Assembly: GCA_009767595.1 (NCBI GenBank)
Contig: VSDK01018595.1
Coordinates: 477,115-541,114, forward strand
Source: Symbiodinium kawagutii
Lineage: Eukaryota; Sar; Dinophyceae; Suessiales; Symbiodiniaceae
Length of the DNA: 64,000 bases
Reading direction: 5' to 3'
Shown here one piece after another: positions 32,993 through 43,869 of the stretch. Both the position numbers and the translations under genes were made by a program. Below the pieces are notes generated by a model. It had not been told where the DNA came from and ran no database searches. It was given only the letters and a program-made list of their open reading frames with translations. The first letter of the stretch is position 1. Each line of letters begins with the position of its first letter.

Positions 32993-34361
32993 TCAGATTA
33001 TCCAATAGCGTCTTCCAGTGGCAGAGGATGAGGAGGCTGCCGCATTTGGGTCATGGTCGCGGTCAGTCTCAGTCATCATGGCCATGGGATCCAAGGCAGG
33101 CGGCACATCAGCACGGCGTGGACCAGCTGAGGATGAGGATGCCTCATCGCATGCAGTCGAAGGAAAGGCAAGCCCAGGTGGCCAGGGTAGATGATCAACC
33201 ACATCAAAATCCACATCATCATCACCAGGACGAGGACCAGGACCAGGACCATCATCCAGGTCCAGGTCGTCAAAAGCCAAGTCGGTGTCCGACCCCAGGC
33301 CCAGGCCAATAAAGTCAAGTGCTGAGTGCACAATCCTTTGTCCTGCATGATAATGCACAGCTTGTTCAAATTCACGTTCTCGTTCTTGCTCTGCCTCCGC
33401 AAGCTCTTGCTCCTCAATGGCTTGTTTCAACTGCTCAGCTTTCGACAACATATTCTCCCAAAGCACTGGATTGCCAAGACCACCTAAGCTCTCAATGGTC
33501 CAGTGGAAGCGGTTGGATAAGCCTTCAAGTTCAGGGGTCCAAGAGCCCTCGGCCGCACATTGGACCAGCTTCCTCTCCAACCTGTGCCAAGTAGGTCCTT
33601 TCATCAGCTTTTGCATCAGTTCTTGACGAATCTTGGCGACTGAATTGATCAGCTGACTCTCAATATCACGGCCATATTCCTTGAAGAACTCTGACTCCGC
33701 TTGGTTGTAAATCCAGCCGGTCAGCGAAAACCACTTCCACAGCAAGATGTCTCTGGCATACATCTTTGCTTTCTTGACTTTTTCGAAAGCATGGGGCACG
33801 TTGTTCAATCTCTGTGTTCTAAGGCAGAGATCTTCGTATGCGTCTGCTGCTGCTTGCACCGACTGAAAAGCTCTCTGGAAACTTGCCTTCAACAAGGCAA
33901 GAACTTCGCTAACATCCAAGTCTGCATTTGACAGGAGCACATAGATTTCCATGTCTAGGGGGTATTTCAAAGGCAGCTTTGGTACACGTGGAATGTCCCG
34001 TTGCTCCTGAAACTTTACACGTTGTTCCCTTGCCTTGTTTCGGCAAGCTGTGTGCTGAGTGGAGGTAAGATTTGTTGGACGCATGCTCCCAACACTGCGG
34101 ATCTGGTCCTTGGGTTTGGAACTGGCATGTTGCCTGAATTTCTTATTCCACCACTCAACCTGTGGCTCTTCCTGCTCAATGAACTCAGCTAAGGGTACGG
34201 GCACTGGGGGCCCACTGCCTCCGCCACTCATTTCAGTCTGGAAAGAAGAATAGAATTGCCAGTGCTGCCAATGCTGCCATTGCTGCTGCTGCTGATGCCA
34301 CTGCCAATCAGTGGCCACATTGGAAGCCCACATGTTGGACATAGGCACAGGCCTTAAACTC
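32993..34361 (-). CDS. Longest exon, about 455 codons, unknown family
   Basis: From T-C-T-C-A-G to TGA at 32993. The N-terminal part is Trp/Gln/His-rich (W-Q-W-H-Q-Q-Q-Q-Q-W-Q-H-W); the middle is helical with D-L-D-V-S-E-V-L-A-L-L-K-A-S-F and A-A-A-D-A-Y-E-D-L, then an E-Q-E-L-A-E-A-E-Q-E-R-E coiled coil. The C-terminal part is Asp/Gly/Pro- and Ser-rich (D-D-G-P-G-P-G-P-R-P-G-D-D-D). The stop may be a true gene end, which would make the downstream exons a separate gene, since no good GT donor precedes it. Confidence 0.8.
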
Positions 34362-34529
34362 CTGAGACGGTAAGGCTCAAAGACTTGCGACTTGAGCCAC
34401 TGCTAAGCGGTGAACAGGACGTGCCGACGCCGACAAGTGCCCTACAACTTACAGCTACAGCTACAAGACTACAAGTCCTAGAGCTGCCTACAAGCTTACT
34501 AGTTATAGTCATAGTCAGAGTCATAGGTG

Positions 34530-34640
34530 TAAGTTAAATAATATACAATATAATATAATATAATAATATATAATATAATATATAATAATGATAATTATAT
34601 GATAATACTAATACTAAATATATAAATAATATATACAAGT
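34530..34640. other. AT-only intron tract
   Basis: A-T-A-T-A-A words only; no coding signal. Confidence 0.75.
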
Positions 34641-34748
34641 TACAAGGATCAGTGAGGGGCGAAGACGAAGCCAAAAAAAGAATTGTTGAGAGTTGAGCTG
34701 AGTGGAGTCTGAATGAAGGTGGCAGCGGCATAGTAGTACCGTCTAGAC

Positions 34749-34906
34749 TCTAGAAGCCAAGGGTCTGTCAGCACAAATGTCTTTGAACTGCTTCCACAAC
34801 AAGGAGTTCAGCATATGGGCACTGTGAATTCTCCATCTGCTGCTCTTTGCGTCTTCACTGCTCCCACCCAAGCCTTCAATTTGCAAAGGCCTCGGGCGCC
34901 TCTTCC
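34749..34906 (-). CDS. Exon, basic start
   Basis: From A-C-T-T-T-T-G-C-A-G: K-R-R-P-R-P-L-Q-I-E-G-L-G-G then M-L-N-S-L-L-W-K-Q-F-K-D-I-C-A-D, ending A-G-A|G-T-C-T-A-G. Confidence 0.68.
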
Positions 34907-35248
34907 CTGCAAAAGTTCAAATTGATCACAGCCAATCATGCATCATGAGTCATGAGCGACTATGACTAAGACTATGACTATGACTTGTCTGTGGCTACTT
35001 TGACTATGACTCAGCAGGACTCATGACTCTCAATCTCAGACTGCCACCCCTCGCACGGGCGTAATCAAATTAAGGGTCAACAGTCAACGGTTAAGTCAAC
35101 GAGCCAACGGTTAATCAATCTGATGATCGGTTGTTGAAAGCCGTCACTGGTTACCAAGCACTGGCATTGAAGACTTGGAGTCATTGAAGTATACAGTTAG
35201 TATACAGCATACTACTACAAAATATGGGCGGGACATCTGCAGGCGTAC

Positions 35249-35319
35249 CTTGGTTTGCACACTGCTTGAGCACCCGCCGCCGATCATTTCTTTTCAAGTG
35301 CTGCTTCTTTACCTTTTCC
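35249..35319 (-). CDS. Short basic exon
   Basis: E-K-V-K-K-Q-H-L-K-R-N-D-R-R-R-V-L-K-Q from T-T-C-T-T-T-C-A-G to C-A-A-G|G-T-A-C-G-C. The frame is open further upstream to about 35430, so a longer exon is possible. Confidence 0.62.
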
Positions 35320-35490
35320 CTGAAAGAAGGAAGCAAACTGCCTGTGACTGACTCAGTCTGTCGAATCAATTTCCAATTCAAAACCCATCCAGTCATGGCA
35401 TGCGTTGCTTGGTACCTTTGCTGCCCTTGACCCAGTTCACAACTCCCTACCCCGCCTTCCCAACAGTAGTTGACGATGGGTTGACTGGAC

Positions 35491-35679
35491 TGAATTTAGA
35501 AATGCTTCGGCTGCCATTTTGATCCACTGCTTGCTCCGGCCCAGGTGGGAGCTGGCTCCTTGAAGTGCTTGGTTGAATCGGTGCATGCATTCCATCTTGA
35601 AATTTCCTATTCGGCCACACTTGCACGCAATCACACAAATCTTCTGGTAGAGCGATAGCAACTCCTCTGGACTTGCCAC
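35491..35679 (-). CDS. Exon, 63 codons
   Basis: Phase 0 from T-G-C-G-C-A-G to T-C-A|G-T-C-C-A-G: V-A-S-P-E-E-L-L-S-L-Y-Q-K-I-C-V-I-A and then W-I-K-M-A-A-E-A-F-L. Helical, Cys-containing, no family recognised. Confidence 0.72.
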
Positions 35680-35995
35680 CTGCGCAGCAAGACCGTTACT
35701 TTTCTTTGACTTCCATAGCCTACCCACTCTGAAAATTCAGCAATTGCCGCACCAGTACTTGGTCTCCATGTTTTTTCATCTTCATAACCTTTGTCTTTGT
35801 CTTTGTCATTGTCATTATCATGAACTAAACTAACGTGTAAGTAAGAGTCTTATTACTCATAGTCCGTCTCAAAACCATTACAAATTCATGTTTGATAATT
35901 TGAAACAACAGCGGTAAAAGTAAAAGGTAAAAGTAAAAGGCATGTGATGTGACATATGGACATGCGATTTCGCAAAAAAAACTGCGATGCTGCCT

Positions 35996-36105
35996 GGCCT
36001 GATTGGTTTCCTGCAATTCAATCAATCTGGCTTTGAGCGGTCGCCCGAACCCAGGATCCAAACAACATTCAGGAAGCTCCAAGACTGCGTCCAAGCCGGC
36101 CAAAC
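35996..36105 (-). CDS. Exon, probable GC donor
   Basis: L-A-G-L-D-A-V-L-E-L-P-E-C-C-L-D-P-G-F then P-L-K-A-R-L-I-E-L-Q-E-T-N-Q before C-A-G|G-C-C-A-G-G. Confidence 0.62.
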
Positions 36106-36416
36106 CTCAAGCATGCAAAAAAGCGCAAAGCGCGACAGACCAAGCCAATTTCAGTCTTAGTTACAATTTCAAATTCTCTTTGTCTCAATCTGCGCTACAT
36201 TACATACTACACCGTCGCCGTTACTGGATTCTTATGTTCCTTAGCTTATGTGACTTGTGTGAGATTCCTGTATGATATGTTAAATGTTACTTAGAAATTT
36301 GTTAATCTGTCTGTCAACGTTTTGTTGCACAGCAATGTCATGGTTATATAATATATAATATACAATGATATATGATTTGATTGTGTGAGGTGGTATGTTC
36401 TGTCACGTCGTTTCAC

Positions 36417-36515
36417 TAGTTCCTGGGCCCCCTGGGGCCCTGACTGGTTCCCGTTGAAAAAGAGGAACCCATTCCCAAAAGGGAAAATGGCGGGTGAAGA
36501 AGCGGAGAATGAAGT
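36417..36515 (-). CDS. Short exon, 33 codons
   Basis: Phase 0: T-S-F-S-A-S-S-P-A-I-F-P-F-G-N-G-F between T-G-G-C-A-G and C-T-A|G-T-G-A-A-A. Confidence 0.58.
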
Positions 36516-36789
36516 CTGCCACAATAATCGGCAAAAATGCAAAAAAGAATCATCTATTAAAATAACATTGGAACGAGGCCTCAATACAAACCCAATTGGC
36601 TAATTGGCCCAATGACTCAATGACTCAATGAGAAGAGACTGCGCTGCAACTGCACACACGTATCGGATCCGTATCACTGTATCACTGTATGTATCTGTAT
36701 CTATCACTCATTGAAAGTCACATCACTCTGTGGCCACCTGCCTCAGCCAAACATTTGCTGCTCCTCACCAAGGCCGCACAACTGCACTA

Positions 36790-37150
36790 TTGACTGGTAT
36801 ATTATACGGTATATGACTCCTCATATATCATATCAAATCATTTACATATATATCATATATAATATATTATAAATCATATATCATATATCATATACCGTAT
36901 ACCGTACATTACCGAATTATCCAATCATCATATATCGTATATTATATCAATCATCATCTACATTCAATAAGATTGTTTGAATGACCGGCCCATTACTCCA
37001 CAATGTGAAAATGGAACTCCAAACAAAAACATTGTAAATTGTAATTGTAACATATTGACAGATTGACTGATTGATTGATTGACTGACAGTACACACGGAA
37101 TACGGCGGCAATACGGTACACAGTACTCAGTGCACATCATTGATTGACCA
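36790..37150. other. Intron, ATATATC words
   Basis: C-A-T-A-T-A-T-C and T-A-C-C-G-T-A words over several hundred bases; no coding signal. Confidence 0.7.
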
Positions 37151-37330
37151 TGGATGGCTGGTTACCTGTCTACTGTCGAATCATTACATTGGCAAAAATC
37201 AAAATATAATTACAAAAATCGAAGCATAATGATGATATACAGTCATACAGTAATTATATACATAAATATTGAGAAACACTATTGTCAAAATTGTCTTCTA
37301 TTAGTCTGTCAGTCAGTCTGTCTATATTGT

Positions 37331-37450
37331 CTTCTTGCAAGTGCAATTGCTGCAGTCGGCATGGAAAGGTGTTGGCTGCAGCTGAGTCCTGAAAGAATAT
37401 GCCGGGCGGCAAGTGTACGCAAGCTTGCTTCAGGCAAATCATTGCCGAAC
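37331..37450 (-). CDS. Exon, 38-40 codons
   Basis: F-G-N-D-L-P-E-A-S-L-R-T-L-A-A-R-H-I-L then S-C-S-Q-H-L-S-M-P-T-A-A-I-A-L-A, after C-T-T-G-A-A-G. A longer competing frame exists but has poorer codon use. Confidence 0.6.
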
Positions 37451-37566
37451 CTTCAAGAGCGAAGGCACCAAACAAACATTCACCACCGACTCACATCATC
37501 ATTGATCTCAGGTCTCAGTAAAGCGAATCAATGATCATGCCTGGTGAACCTCAAATACTAAATTTC

Positions 37567-37763
37567 AAGAAAATAGCGCGCATGGCCACATGGTCAAATA
37601 TGTTGCTCTTTTGAACTCTTTTGTATCTGGGAACCCGTTCCATGACATCATCTGCGCATAGAACCCGCCGCCGTCGACACTGTCATCAAACAACATGGCA
37701 GCAAGTTCCCGTAGCGTTCGTGCAGTAGGTTGCCCAGACACCCTGAGGCAGGCGACGAACAAG
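37567..37763 (-). CDS. Exon, 65 codons
   Basis: From G-G-C-T-C-A-G: L-F-V-A-C-L-R-V-S-G-Q-P-T-A-R-T and L-A-A-M-L-F-D-D-S-V-D-G-G-G-F-Y-A. Codon pattern is good; the 3' edge (stop or G-T-G-G-C-C donor) is uncertain. Confidence 0.68.
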
Positions 37764-38074
37764 CTGAGCCAAACCAACCACCAATGTCAACAAGCATGCA
37801 GCATGACATATCATCCCGTCACAGCATACAGAGCGTCAACTGTTGTCAAAGTCAAAGTCTGTAAGTGTTGCGAATGACACTGGCAACAATACCAATGCGA
37901 ACCCAAACCGAAACCCGTTCACAACATCACTGCCAAACAATTACAATAAGAATATAATTTGATATTCAGAAATTTATATTATTATATTTTAAGTTTAAAT
38001 CATATTGATTAATGATTAATTGATATTTTGATATAGAGCCAACAATGATTTTGGTAGGTAATCAATGCCTGAGC

Positions 38075-38145
38075 CGCTTAAGCCCCAGACCAATCAGCAA
38101 ACCCACGCTCGGCTTTGTTCCATTCTTGTGGGTCAATGTCCAAGC
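38075..38145 (-). CDS. Short exon, possible gene end
   Basis: L-D-I-D-P-Q-E-W-N-K-A-E-R-G-F-A-D-W-S-G then TAA, or a GC donor (G-G-G|G-C-T-T-A-A) just before it. Confidence 0.55.
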
Positions 38146-38469
38146 CTTGCACAATTTTCCAAGGGTGTGGCCATAGCTGTCCAGGCGGCTACAAACCCAA
38201 ATGGCATGTGGCATGAGGCTAGGCTAGACTACACAACAATGACTTTGATGATGGCTATAATACGGCTGGCTATGACTCTGACTCTGACAACTATGATTCT
38301 GACTCTGACTATGGTGATATTGAGAAATTGAAGGCAAATACCGACATATTATAAAAAAGAATTGTAATAGTTGTTATTTTGTAACTTAAAAAATATAATC
38401 TCATAATTTATCATATTATGAATATTTTGAATCATGAATCATACAAATCATATAATCATATCAAGGTAG

Positions 38470-38523
38470 CTGTAGATTGTAGACTGTAGACTGTACTGTA
38501 GACTGTAGACTGTAGACTGTTGT
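38470..38523. repeat. (GTAGACT)n heptamer array
   Basis: Six to seven imperfect 7-bp units. Confidence 0.88.
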
Positions 38524-38529
38524 TGACAC

Positions 38530-38608
38530 ACTTGGGCCCAAACTTTCAATGTTGAACATGTAGCGACGGCACAGCTCCTTCAGATCCGCTGGGTCTTGCT
38601 GGTCTCTC
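38530..38608 (-). CDS. Short exon
   Basis: R-D-Q-Q-D-P-A-D-L-K-E-L-C-R-R-Y-M-F-N between C-T-G-G-A-G and A-G-T|G-T-G-T-C-A. Confidence 0.62.
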
Positions 38609-38957
38609 CTCCAGTGACAGAAGACTCAAACATTCAAACGTCTCTTACACTCTACTGCCTGTCCACTGTATGTCCACTGTATGTCTACTGTCTACTGAAC
38701 TGTCTGTATACCGTATCCGTATACCGTGCACCGTATATCAGTCCTGTCTTGTCTACTGACTTGTCAGTTTGTCATCGGTCTTTGGAAATTTCAAGAAACC
38801 CTACTGACCTTGCACTGTTTGATTGGCCCTACTAAGTCGACGACTCTACCTACTGTATCCACTGATCTGGACTGGGCTGAGCTAGAACAAAACTAAATCA
38901 TAAATTATAACTTGCACATGTCACACCACTTTCAACTGCTGCTGAGGGCCAAACTCA

Positions 38958-39047
38958 TGAGCAAGGATGTAAAAAAGCAAGTTTCTGATCGGAAGGTTTC
39001 CCTTCAACACCAAGTATAGCTTCAAAGGTGTCGTTGCGTCAACTGCC
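38958..39047 (-). CDS. Short exon
   Basis: A-V-D-A-T-T-P-L-K-L-Y-L-V-L-K-G-N-L-P after A-C-T-C-A-G; the donor is not placed. Confidence 0.52.
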
Positions 39048-39379
39048 CTGAGTGCAAGGAAACGACATAGAAAGAAAGGCACGCAGCTATCTACTGTCCC
39101 AACTCATTGCATAATGACTCCAGCAACTCAAGTCTCTAGAGTCTAGAGTCTAGAGTCTCTAGAGCCTAGACTGAGACTGAAGTACGACCTGGACCTGATC
39201 CACTGATCAATAACCGCTGATGACACTGATGATTCAGATTCAGATGATTCTTCTTTCTAGCTACAAAACCCCGATGACCAATGGCAGTTCAGCAGCGCAT
39301 GCCGCATGCTACGAGGCACTGTGCGAGTAAGATGGCACTGTGGCACTGTGCGAGTAAGAAAGGTAACGGCGACAGCTAC

Positions 39380-39446
39380 GGTCTGCTGCCCCTGCTGAGG
39401 ATTAGGCCACTTGCCAAGAAGTTGTCTTCGCGTTTTCTGCTGCAAC
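39380..39446 (-). CDS. Short exon
   Basis: L-Q-Q-K-T-R-R-Q-L-L-G-K-W-P-N-P-Q from C-T-T-A-C-A-G to A-C-C|G-T-A-G-C-T. Confidence 0.6.
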
Positions 39447-39924
39447 CTGTAAGCTTCAGAATCAGCCGTTTGAACCTAAGCTGGTGGCTCGCATTCTGGC
39501 AACCAGAACCCGAGCATTATTTCACTCCCTCACTCGCACTGCTTGTCTGTCTAACATCACACCTGTCACCTGTCTATGTAGATAATATTTCAAAGAAATT
39601 TGATTTGTTACAGTCTCAGACTCATGAATCATGACGTGATACGATGCACAGCTGAAGTGGGCCACCCACACCAACAATCCCAAAAGGATCAGTATGCAGG
39701 CTGCAGGTTCATCTATGAATAATATAAGTTTGATTTTTTTAGATACAGTAATGACTAATGACTCATGACTCATGACAATGATAATACAATGACAATAATA
39801 GACAGTAGACAATAATAGACTGACATAGATAATGAATACATATTTTACGGCACGCTATACTATGCTATGTTCTTGAAGTTTTTGGGGCTGAGCTGAGCTG
39901 GTACGAGTCTGGCTGGCCTGTCTG

Positions 39925-40255
39925 TTAACAATCCAAGGTCCCCACATCTGCATCCATATCAGCACCGGCTTCTCCAGACTCATCAGAGAGGAGATTCAAA
40001 ACCGGCAGCAATTTATGGAACAATGCAAGCCCCATTGCCCAAAGAGTCACATCACCGACACCCGTCCATCTACTTTGGGATGGGCGTGCTGGTTTGCATC
40101 CCAAAAAAATGTGGGATACTAGTGCTGTGACATGGTCTGCCAATGAAGTTCTCAGCCGGTCTTCATTGATTGTCCCTTCTTCCATGAGATTCATCACCCT
40201 GTCTTCCAAGTGAATCGTAATGCTCCCACCTCTCCAGTCTGAGAAGCCAACTAAC
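39925..40255 (-). CDS. Exon, about 108 codons
   Basis: From C-T-C-C-A-C-A-G: L-V-G-F-S-D-W-R-G-G-S-I-T-I-H-L-E-D then L-W-A-M-G-L-A-L-F-H-K-L-L-P-V-L-N. The acidic end (E-A-G-A-D-M-D-A-D) closes with TAA or a G-T-G-G-G-G donor. Confidence 0.72.
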
Positions 40256-40436
40256 CTGTGGAGTGGCAATGGCAGAATCAAAGCGGGAACGGGGAAACTG
40301 GTTTCTGCAGGCAGCTAGCGATGGCTTACTCATCAAGGCGCACAACAACAAAACGGGTTGCTTGTCAAATTGCCAGATTCATGCTTATTATAAAATCATC
40401 TGAATTGCTAACTTGCATACAAGGATCTTGGAACCA

Positions 40437-40472
40437 GCTATGGCCTATGGCCTATGGCCTATGGCCTATGGC
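40437..40472. repeat. (CTATGGC)n heptamer array
   Basis: Five 7-bp units; the same word is repeated at 3058-3085. Confidence 0.9.
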
Positions 40473-40552
40473 TATGCCGATGACATCCCCAAACAAACAC
40501 GACACACAGTGAGCCAGCCACTGATTGAACTGTTAGCTCCTACTGACCGGCT

Positions 40553-40704
40553 AGTAAAACAGGACACGCTGTCGATTTCCCAAAAAATGCGACAAGGAAC
40601 TTCAACAATTCTTCTGATGATTCTTGAAGAGCTTTGGGCACTAGTACTGTTGACTTGCCAGCACCACTGCCACCATCACTTTCTGCATTCATCTTTCGAA
40701 GCAT
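40553..40704 (-). CDS. Probable exon with a P-loop-like string
   Basis: M-N-A-E-S-D-G-G-S-G-A-G-K-S-T-V after T-C-G-A-A-A-G, then L-Q-E-S-S-E-E-L-L-K-F-L. G-G-S-G-A-G-K-S-T fits the Walker A pattern, but no other nucleotide-binding motif was found nearby and the phase with the next exon does not agree, so function is not inferred. Confidence 0.48.
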
Positions 40705-40737
40705 GATCAGAATGTCTTTGTTAGTGTTCAGTCTTGC

Positions 40738-40864
40738 TCTGTCGCTGTTCGACAATTCGGACACTCGGCGCCAGACCAAGCTTCGGGAAATGGTAGCGCC
40801 CACTTGCCGCAAGATGATTGCCCAAGAGCCAGAATTTGACATCTGATTTCCGACCCTCACTAAG
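40738..40864 (-). CDS. Exon
   Basis: Phase 0: L-S-E-G-R-K-S-D-V-K-F-W-L-L-G-N-H-L and Y-H-F-P-K-L-G-L-A-P-S-V-R, after C-T-T-T-C-A-A-G. It joins the exon at 40933-41142 across a 68-nt intron that would begin with GA. Confidence 0.6.
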
Positions 40865-40932
40865 CTTGAAAGAAAGGAAACAGACTTTTTTTTGTTGATT
40901 TTTTTGTTCGTTTGATTGCTTCTCTCTCCTTC

Positions 40933-41142
40933 CTGAACAGCACAATCGGTCTTCGTGCCTCGACCTCGGCCTCGACCGCCTCGACCTCTTCCTTTCCCTA
41001 CTGCCCCTACTTTTCCATCTGTTCCTGACTTGTCTGGTACTTTCTCTGCCGCAATTGCCTGGTCTGCCTGGTCAGCAGCAGACCAATCGAGTGGTAAGTC
41101 CTTGAAGCGGCCACACACAGCACAGAATTCAAAGCTACGCAG
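40933..41142 (-). CDS. Exon with Gly-Arg (RGG-like) tract
   Basis: 70 codons, phase 0 from T-G-C-A-C-A-G: L-R-S-F-E-F-C-A-V-C-G-R-F-K and later G-R-G-R-G-G-R-G-R-G-R-G. The Gly-Arg tract is typical of RNA- or nucleic-acid-binding tails; C-x2-C is near the start. The donor reads C-A-G|G-A-A-G-G. Confidence 0.7.
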
Positions 41143-41350
41143 CTGTGCAGCATTATGTGTGCCACAACGTTGTTTCACGCCATTAGCGATGTGATGAATA
41201 CTATTGCACTTGTTTTTGAATGATAAATAAGTAGTATCAGCATCGGTAACGGTATATAAGTAAGTAAATAATCTGAATGCCGAATGCCATGAAAACTATG
41301 ATTCATAATTCATGATGTAATGTAGTGTAATTGCCGTGCAACTATTTCAC

Positions 41351-41481
41351 TGCATCACTATGTGCCAAATGCATGTTGGAGCCAGATCCTTTTTCATAAG
41401 CATCAAATTGCTGAGCAACTTTTGAGCTCACAATGCTCCAACACATAATCATATCAGAAATCGTGCGGCCAACCCCCGTAC
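41351..41481 (-). CDS. Exon
   Basis: G-T-G-V-G-R-T-I-S-D-M-I-M-C-W-S-I-V-S-S then A-Q-Q-F-D-A-Y-E-K-G-S-G, ending G-C-A|G-T-G-A-A-A. Confidence 0.68.
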
Positions 41482-41499
41482 CTCGTGTGTTATTTAATC

Positions 41500-41640
41500 T
41501 AGTCCAGTCTAGTCAGTCCAGTCACAGTCTAAGTCCAGTCCAGTCCAATAATCTAATCTACAGTCTACAGTCTAGTCTAGTCTAGTCCAGTCTAGACCGT
41601 CTAGTCTAGTCTAGTCTCTAGTCGTCTAAAGTCTAAATCT
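41500..41640. repeat. (TCTAG)n / (TCCAG)n tract
   Basis: Interleaved A-G-T-C-T and A-G-T-C-C words, a common intron filler of the left block (also 19495-19560 and 45700-45750). Confidence 0.85.
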
Positions 41641-41644
41641 AAAT

Positions 41645-41782
41645 ATCATCTAATTTCGTTTTCAAGCACTGGAAAGATGTGGAAAAGTCTTGAATCTTGA
41701 TGCTGAGTCCCCGAGCCAATCTGCACGTTTGATCTGCGGACGCCAAGTGGACGCAGTGGCACTGGCAAACGATGTCCAAGAC
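41645..41782 (-). CDS. Exon, Cys/His-rich
   Basis: V-L-D-I-V-C-Q-C-H-C-V-H-L-A-S-A-D-Q-T-C then L-S-I-K-I-Q-D-F-S-T-S-F-Q-C, after T-T-T-C-A-A-G. C-x-C-x-C spacing could bind metal. Confidence 0.6.
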
Positions 41783-42029
41783 CTTGAAAGATTCAGCCAT
41801 CGGTCAGCCAGTTGGTAAATCAATCATCAGACTGATTCAGACTGACTGACTGACTGATTAAATGACAGCTGTGGAGGATACCTGCACGGACATTGTTGTT
41901 ACTGACCAATGCACACGGACATGCACACCACATGCATGCATAAACTCAGCATTCATAGATTCAAAGTCACATGGCAGTTGCAATTTATTAAAAAAAAGAA
42001 AAAGGTTGCTGAGTAAGTTTACAAACTAC

Positions 42030-42200
42030 ATCCTTTCTAGCCTCTGTTTCCCAAGCATTTCTGGGCTCCCCTGGGGCCCCCCACGAGTGAGTTCAGAGTC
42101 ATACTTGCAACCTGCCATGGCCGGTTCAAGTGGCTCAGGTTCTTTCGAGGCAAGGTATGGGCAATTTTGGCAACGCACTTCTGGGCTGTCACCTGACTCA
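42030..42200 (-). CDS. Exon with C-x2-C
   Basis: E-S-G-D-S-P-E-V-R-C-Q-N-C-P-Y-L-A-S-K-E and E-P-A-M-A-G-C-K-Y-D-S-E-L, from G-G-G-A-C-A-G to G-A-T|G-T-A-G-T-T. Codon pattern is good. Confidence 0.7.
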
Positions 42201-42364
42201 CTGTCCCATATTTTTCACTGCATTAATTGTAGGCTCTAGAACATGATTTTATGATGCGGTGCATTTGAACCACAAGCATCACTCACAACGTGAATTCATA
42301 TCTAGAATCCCTCAAAAACATCACGGCCACTGCAAATACCCCACAGTCCCCACAGTTATCAAGG

Positions 42365-42470
42365 ATTGATTGATTGATTGATTGATTGGACATTATTGAT
42401 ATGAATGATGATTGATTGATAAGATCGATAGATATGATATATGAATATGATTAATATGATATGATAGACG
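42365..42470. repeat. (GATT)n and ATATGA tract
   Basis: (G-A-T-T)n at 42365-42390, then G-A-T-A-T-G-A words. Confidence 0.8.
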
Positions 42471-42526
42471 ATTTATGTTTCCTTATCGCTTTTCTCAGTC
42501 GTCATTGGCTATCGGCTATCATCAAC

Positions 42527-42647
42527 TATATTTTTTTTGAAGCAGCGACCGCCTCCCGCCTCGCTCTTCTTGAACAAGTTGTTGGATGTCGCCCCGTCCG
42601 ACACGTAGATGATCAAATTGAACAAAGCATTGTCGCTCAGCTCAGTC
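42527..42647 (-). CDS. Probable exon (strand not certain)
   Basis: T-E-L-S-D-N-A-L-F-N-L-I-I-Y-V-S-D-G-A after G-G-T-G-C-A-G. The plus strand is also open here with a poly-T acceptor-like tract at 42530, so the strand is only probable. Confidence 0.45.
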
Positions 42648-42819
42648 CTGCACCAATGACACCTCCGCCCACTACCCCCAACGGCCCCTACCTACCTCTT
42701 TGGCATCACGTAATGGACAAGGACAAGGACAATGATTGCTTTGGTGGAATCATGTCACATCACTGACTCACTGACCTTGTCAAGTCAAACTCAAACCAAA
42801 TCGCAAAGTCTAGCCTACG

Positions 42820-42920
42820 GTATACGATACGGTATACGGTACAGTATACGGTATACGGTATACGGTATATACGGGTATGGTATACGGTATATATACGGTA
42901 TACGGTATACGGTATGGTAT
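42820..42920. repeat. (TATACGG)n heptamer array
   Basis: About a dozen 7-bp units with T-G-G-T-A variants, ending at the donor of the exon at 42925-42993. Confidence 0.93.
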
Positions 42921-42924
42921 GGAC

Positions 42925-42993
42925 CGAAAACGAATCTGAATCCACACGCCATTTGCCATGAGTGAATGAATCAGCTAAAGACATTGCCCAGGC
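42925..42993 (-). CDS. Short exon, 23 codons
   Basis: Phase 0: A-W-A-M-S-L-A-D-S-F-T-H-G-K-W from G-T-G-C-A-G to T-C-G|G-T-C-C-A-T. Confidence 0.55.
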
Positions 42994-43196
42994 CTGCACT
43001 GCATGTTCACCTATCAGCAACAGACTTCCACGTTGAGAGGCCAACGATGAATTTACTGTTTACGGCGTACATTGCCACTTTCGTTGATGGCATGAAATGA
43101 AAGCAGTAGCAGCAGCAGCAGCAGTGATTAGAAACGAACACTCAAAGAGGCGACCCCCCCAGGCAAAACTCCGCAAGTCCTTTTGGTTGGCCTAAG

Positions 43197-43277
43197 GGGC
43201 ATCCAATGGTCCAGCACCCCCTTGATCGTCGAAGCTGTCTGTCTCAGCAATCGACAAGGAGGCACCAAGACCGGGAC
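43197..43277 (-). CDS. Short exon, acidic
   Basis: P-G-L-G-A-S-L-S-I-A-E-T-D-S-F-D-D-Q-G-G after A-T-T-G-G-C-A-G; the 3' edge is a GC donor or TAG. Layout is similar to the exon at 13755-13842. Confidence 0.6.
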
Positions 43278-43869
43278 CTGCCAATGGCAGCAAATGGTGA
43301 ATGCTGAATGTCTTTGTCTAGCAACCTATCCCTTCTAAACTAACATTCTGACAGCCAAACATCTAAAGAACTTAAACTTAGCTTAGCAAGTTAGACCGTT
43401 AGACCGTTAGACCCCATGATTCATGATTGTTACTATTAGGATTGATTGATTGTAATACTATGGCTTTTTCATGTATTCAAAAAAGCAGCAGCAGACCCAC
43501 CCCTCATGCATGACTGCAGTTCGAAAAGGCTGGGATGACATATGACATATGATATATGAAATTTGGTACGCAATACAGGCGCGCTTGCATAAAGCTATGT
43601 TCTGACATGCGCCATGCGCCCATTGCGCTCACACAAGCCTTCTTGGCAAGCGGTTGCTCCCACTCTACGTCGGTCAGGTCCACTACCTGAATCTAACACA
43701 GGACCAGGTCATTCCCAGGAATCAAGTCACAGTCCAGCCAAATGATGCGCGACTAGACTACACTGGACTGGGCTGGGCTGGGCTTTGAGTCTATGATGAG
43801 CTACAGGCTAGGCCCAGCGGCCCAGGCTATAAGCTATAGGCGGCAAAGGCTACAAGCTACTAGGCTAGG

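Noticed and set aside
40640..40704. Walker A-like G-G-S-G-A-G-K-S-T as evidence of an ATPase
   Set aside because: Short pattern with no partner motif and unsure frame; listed only as an observation on the exon.
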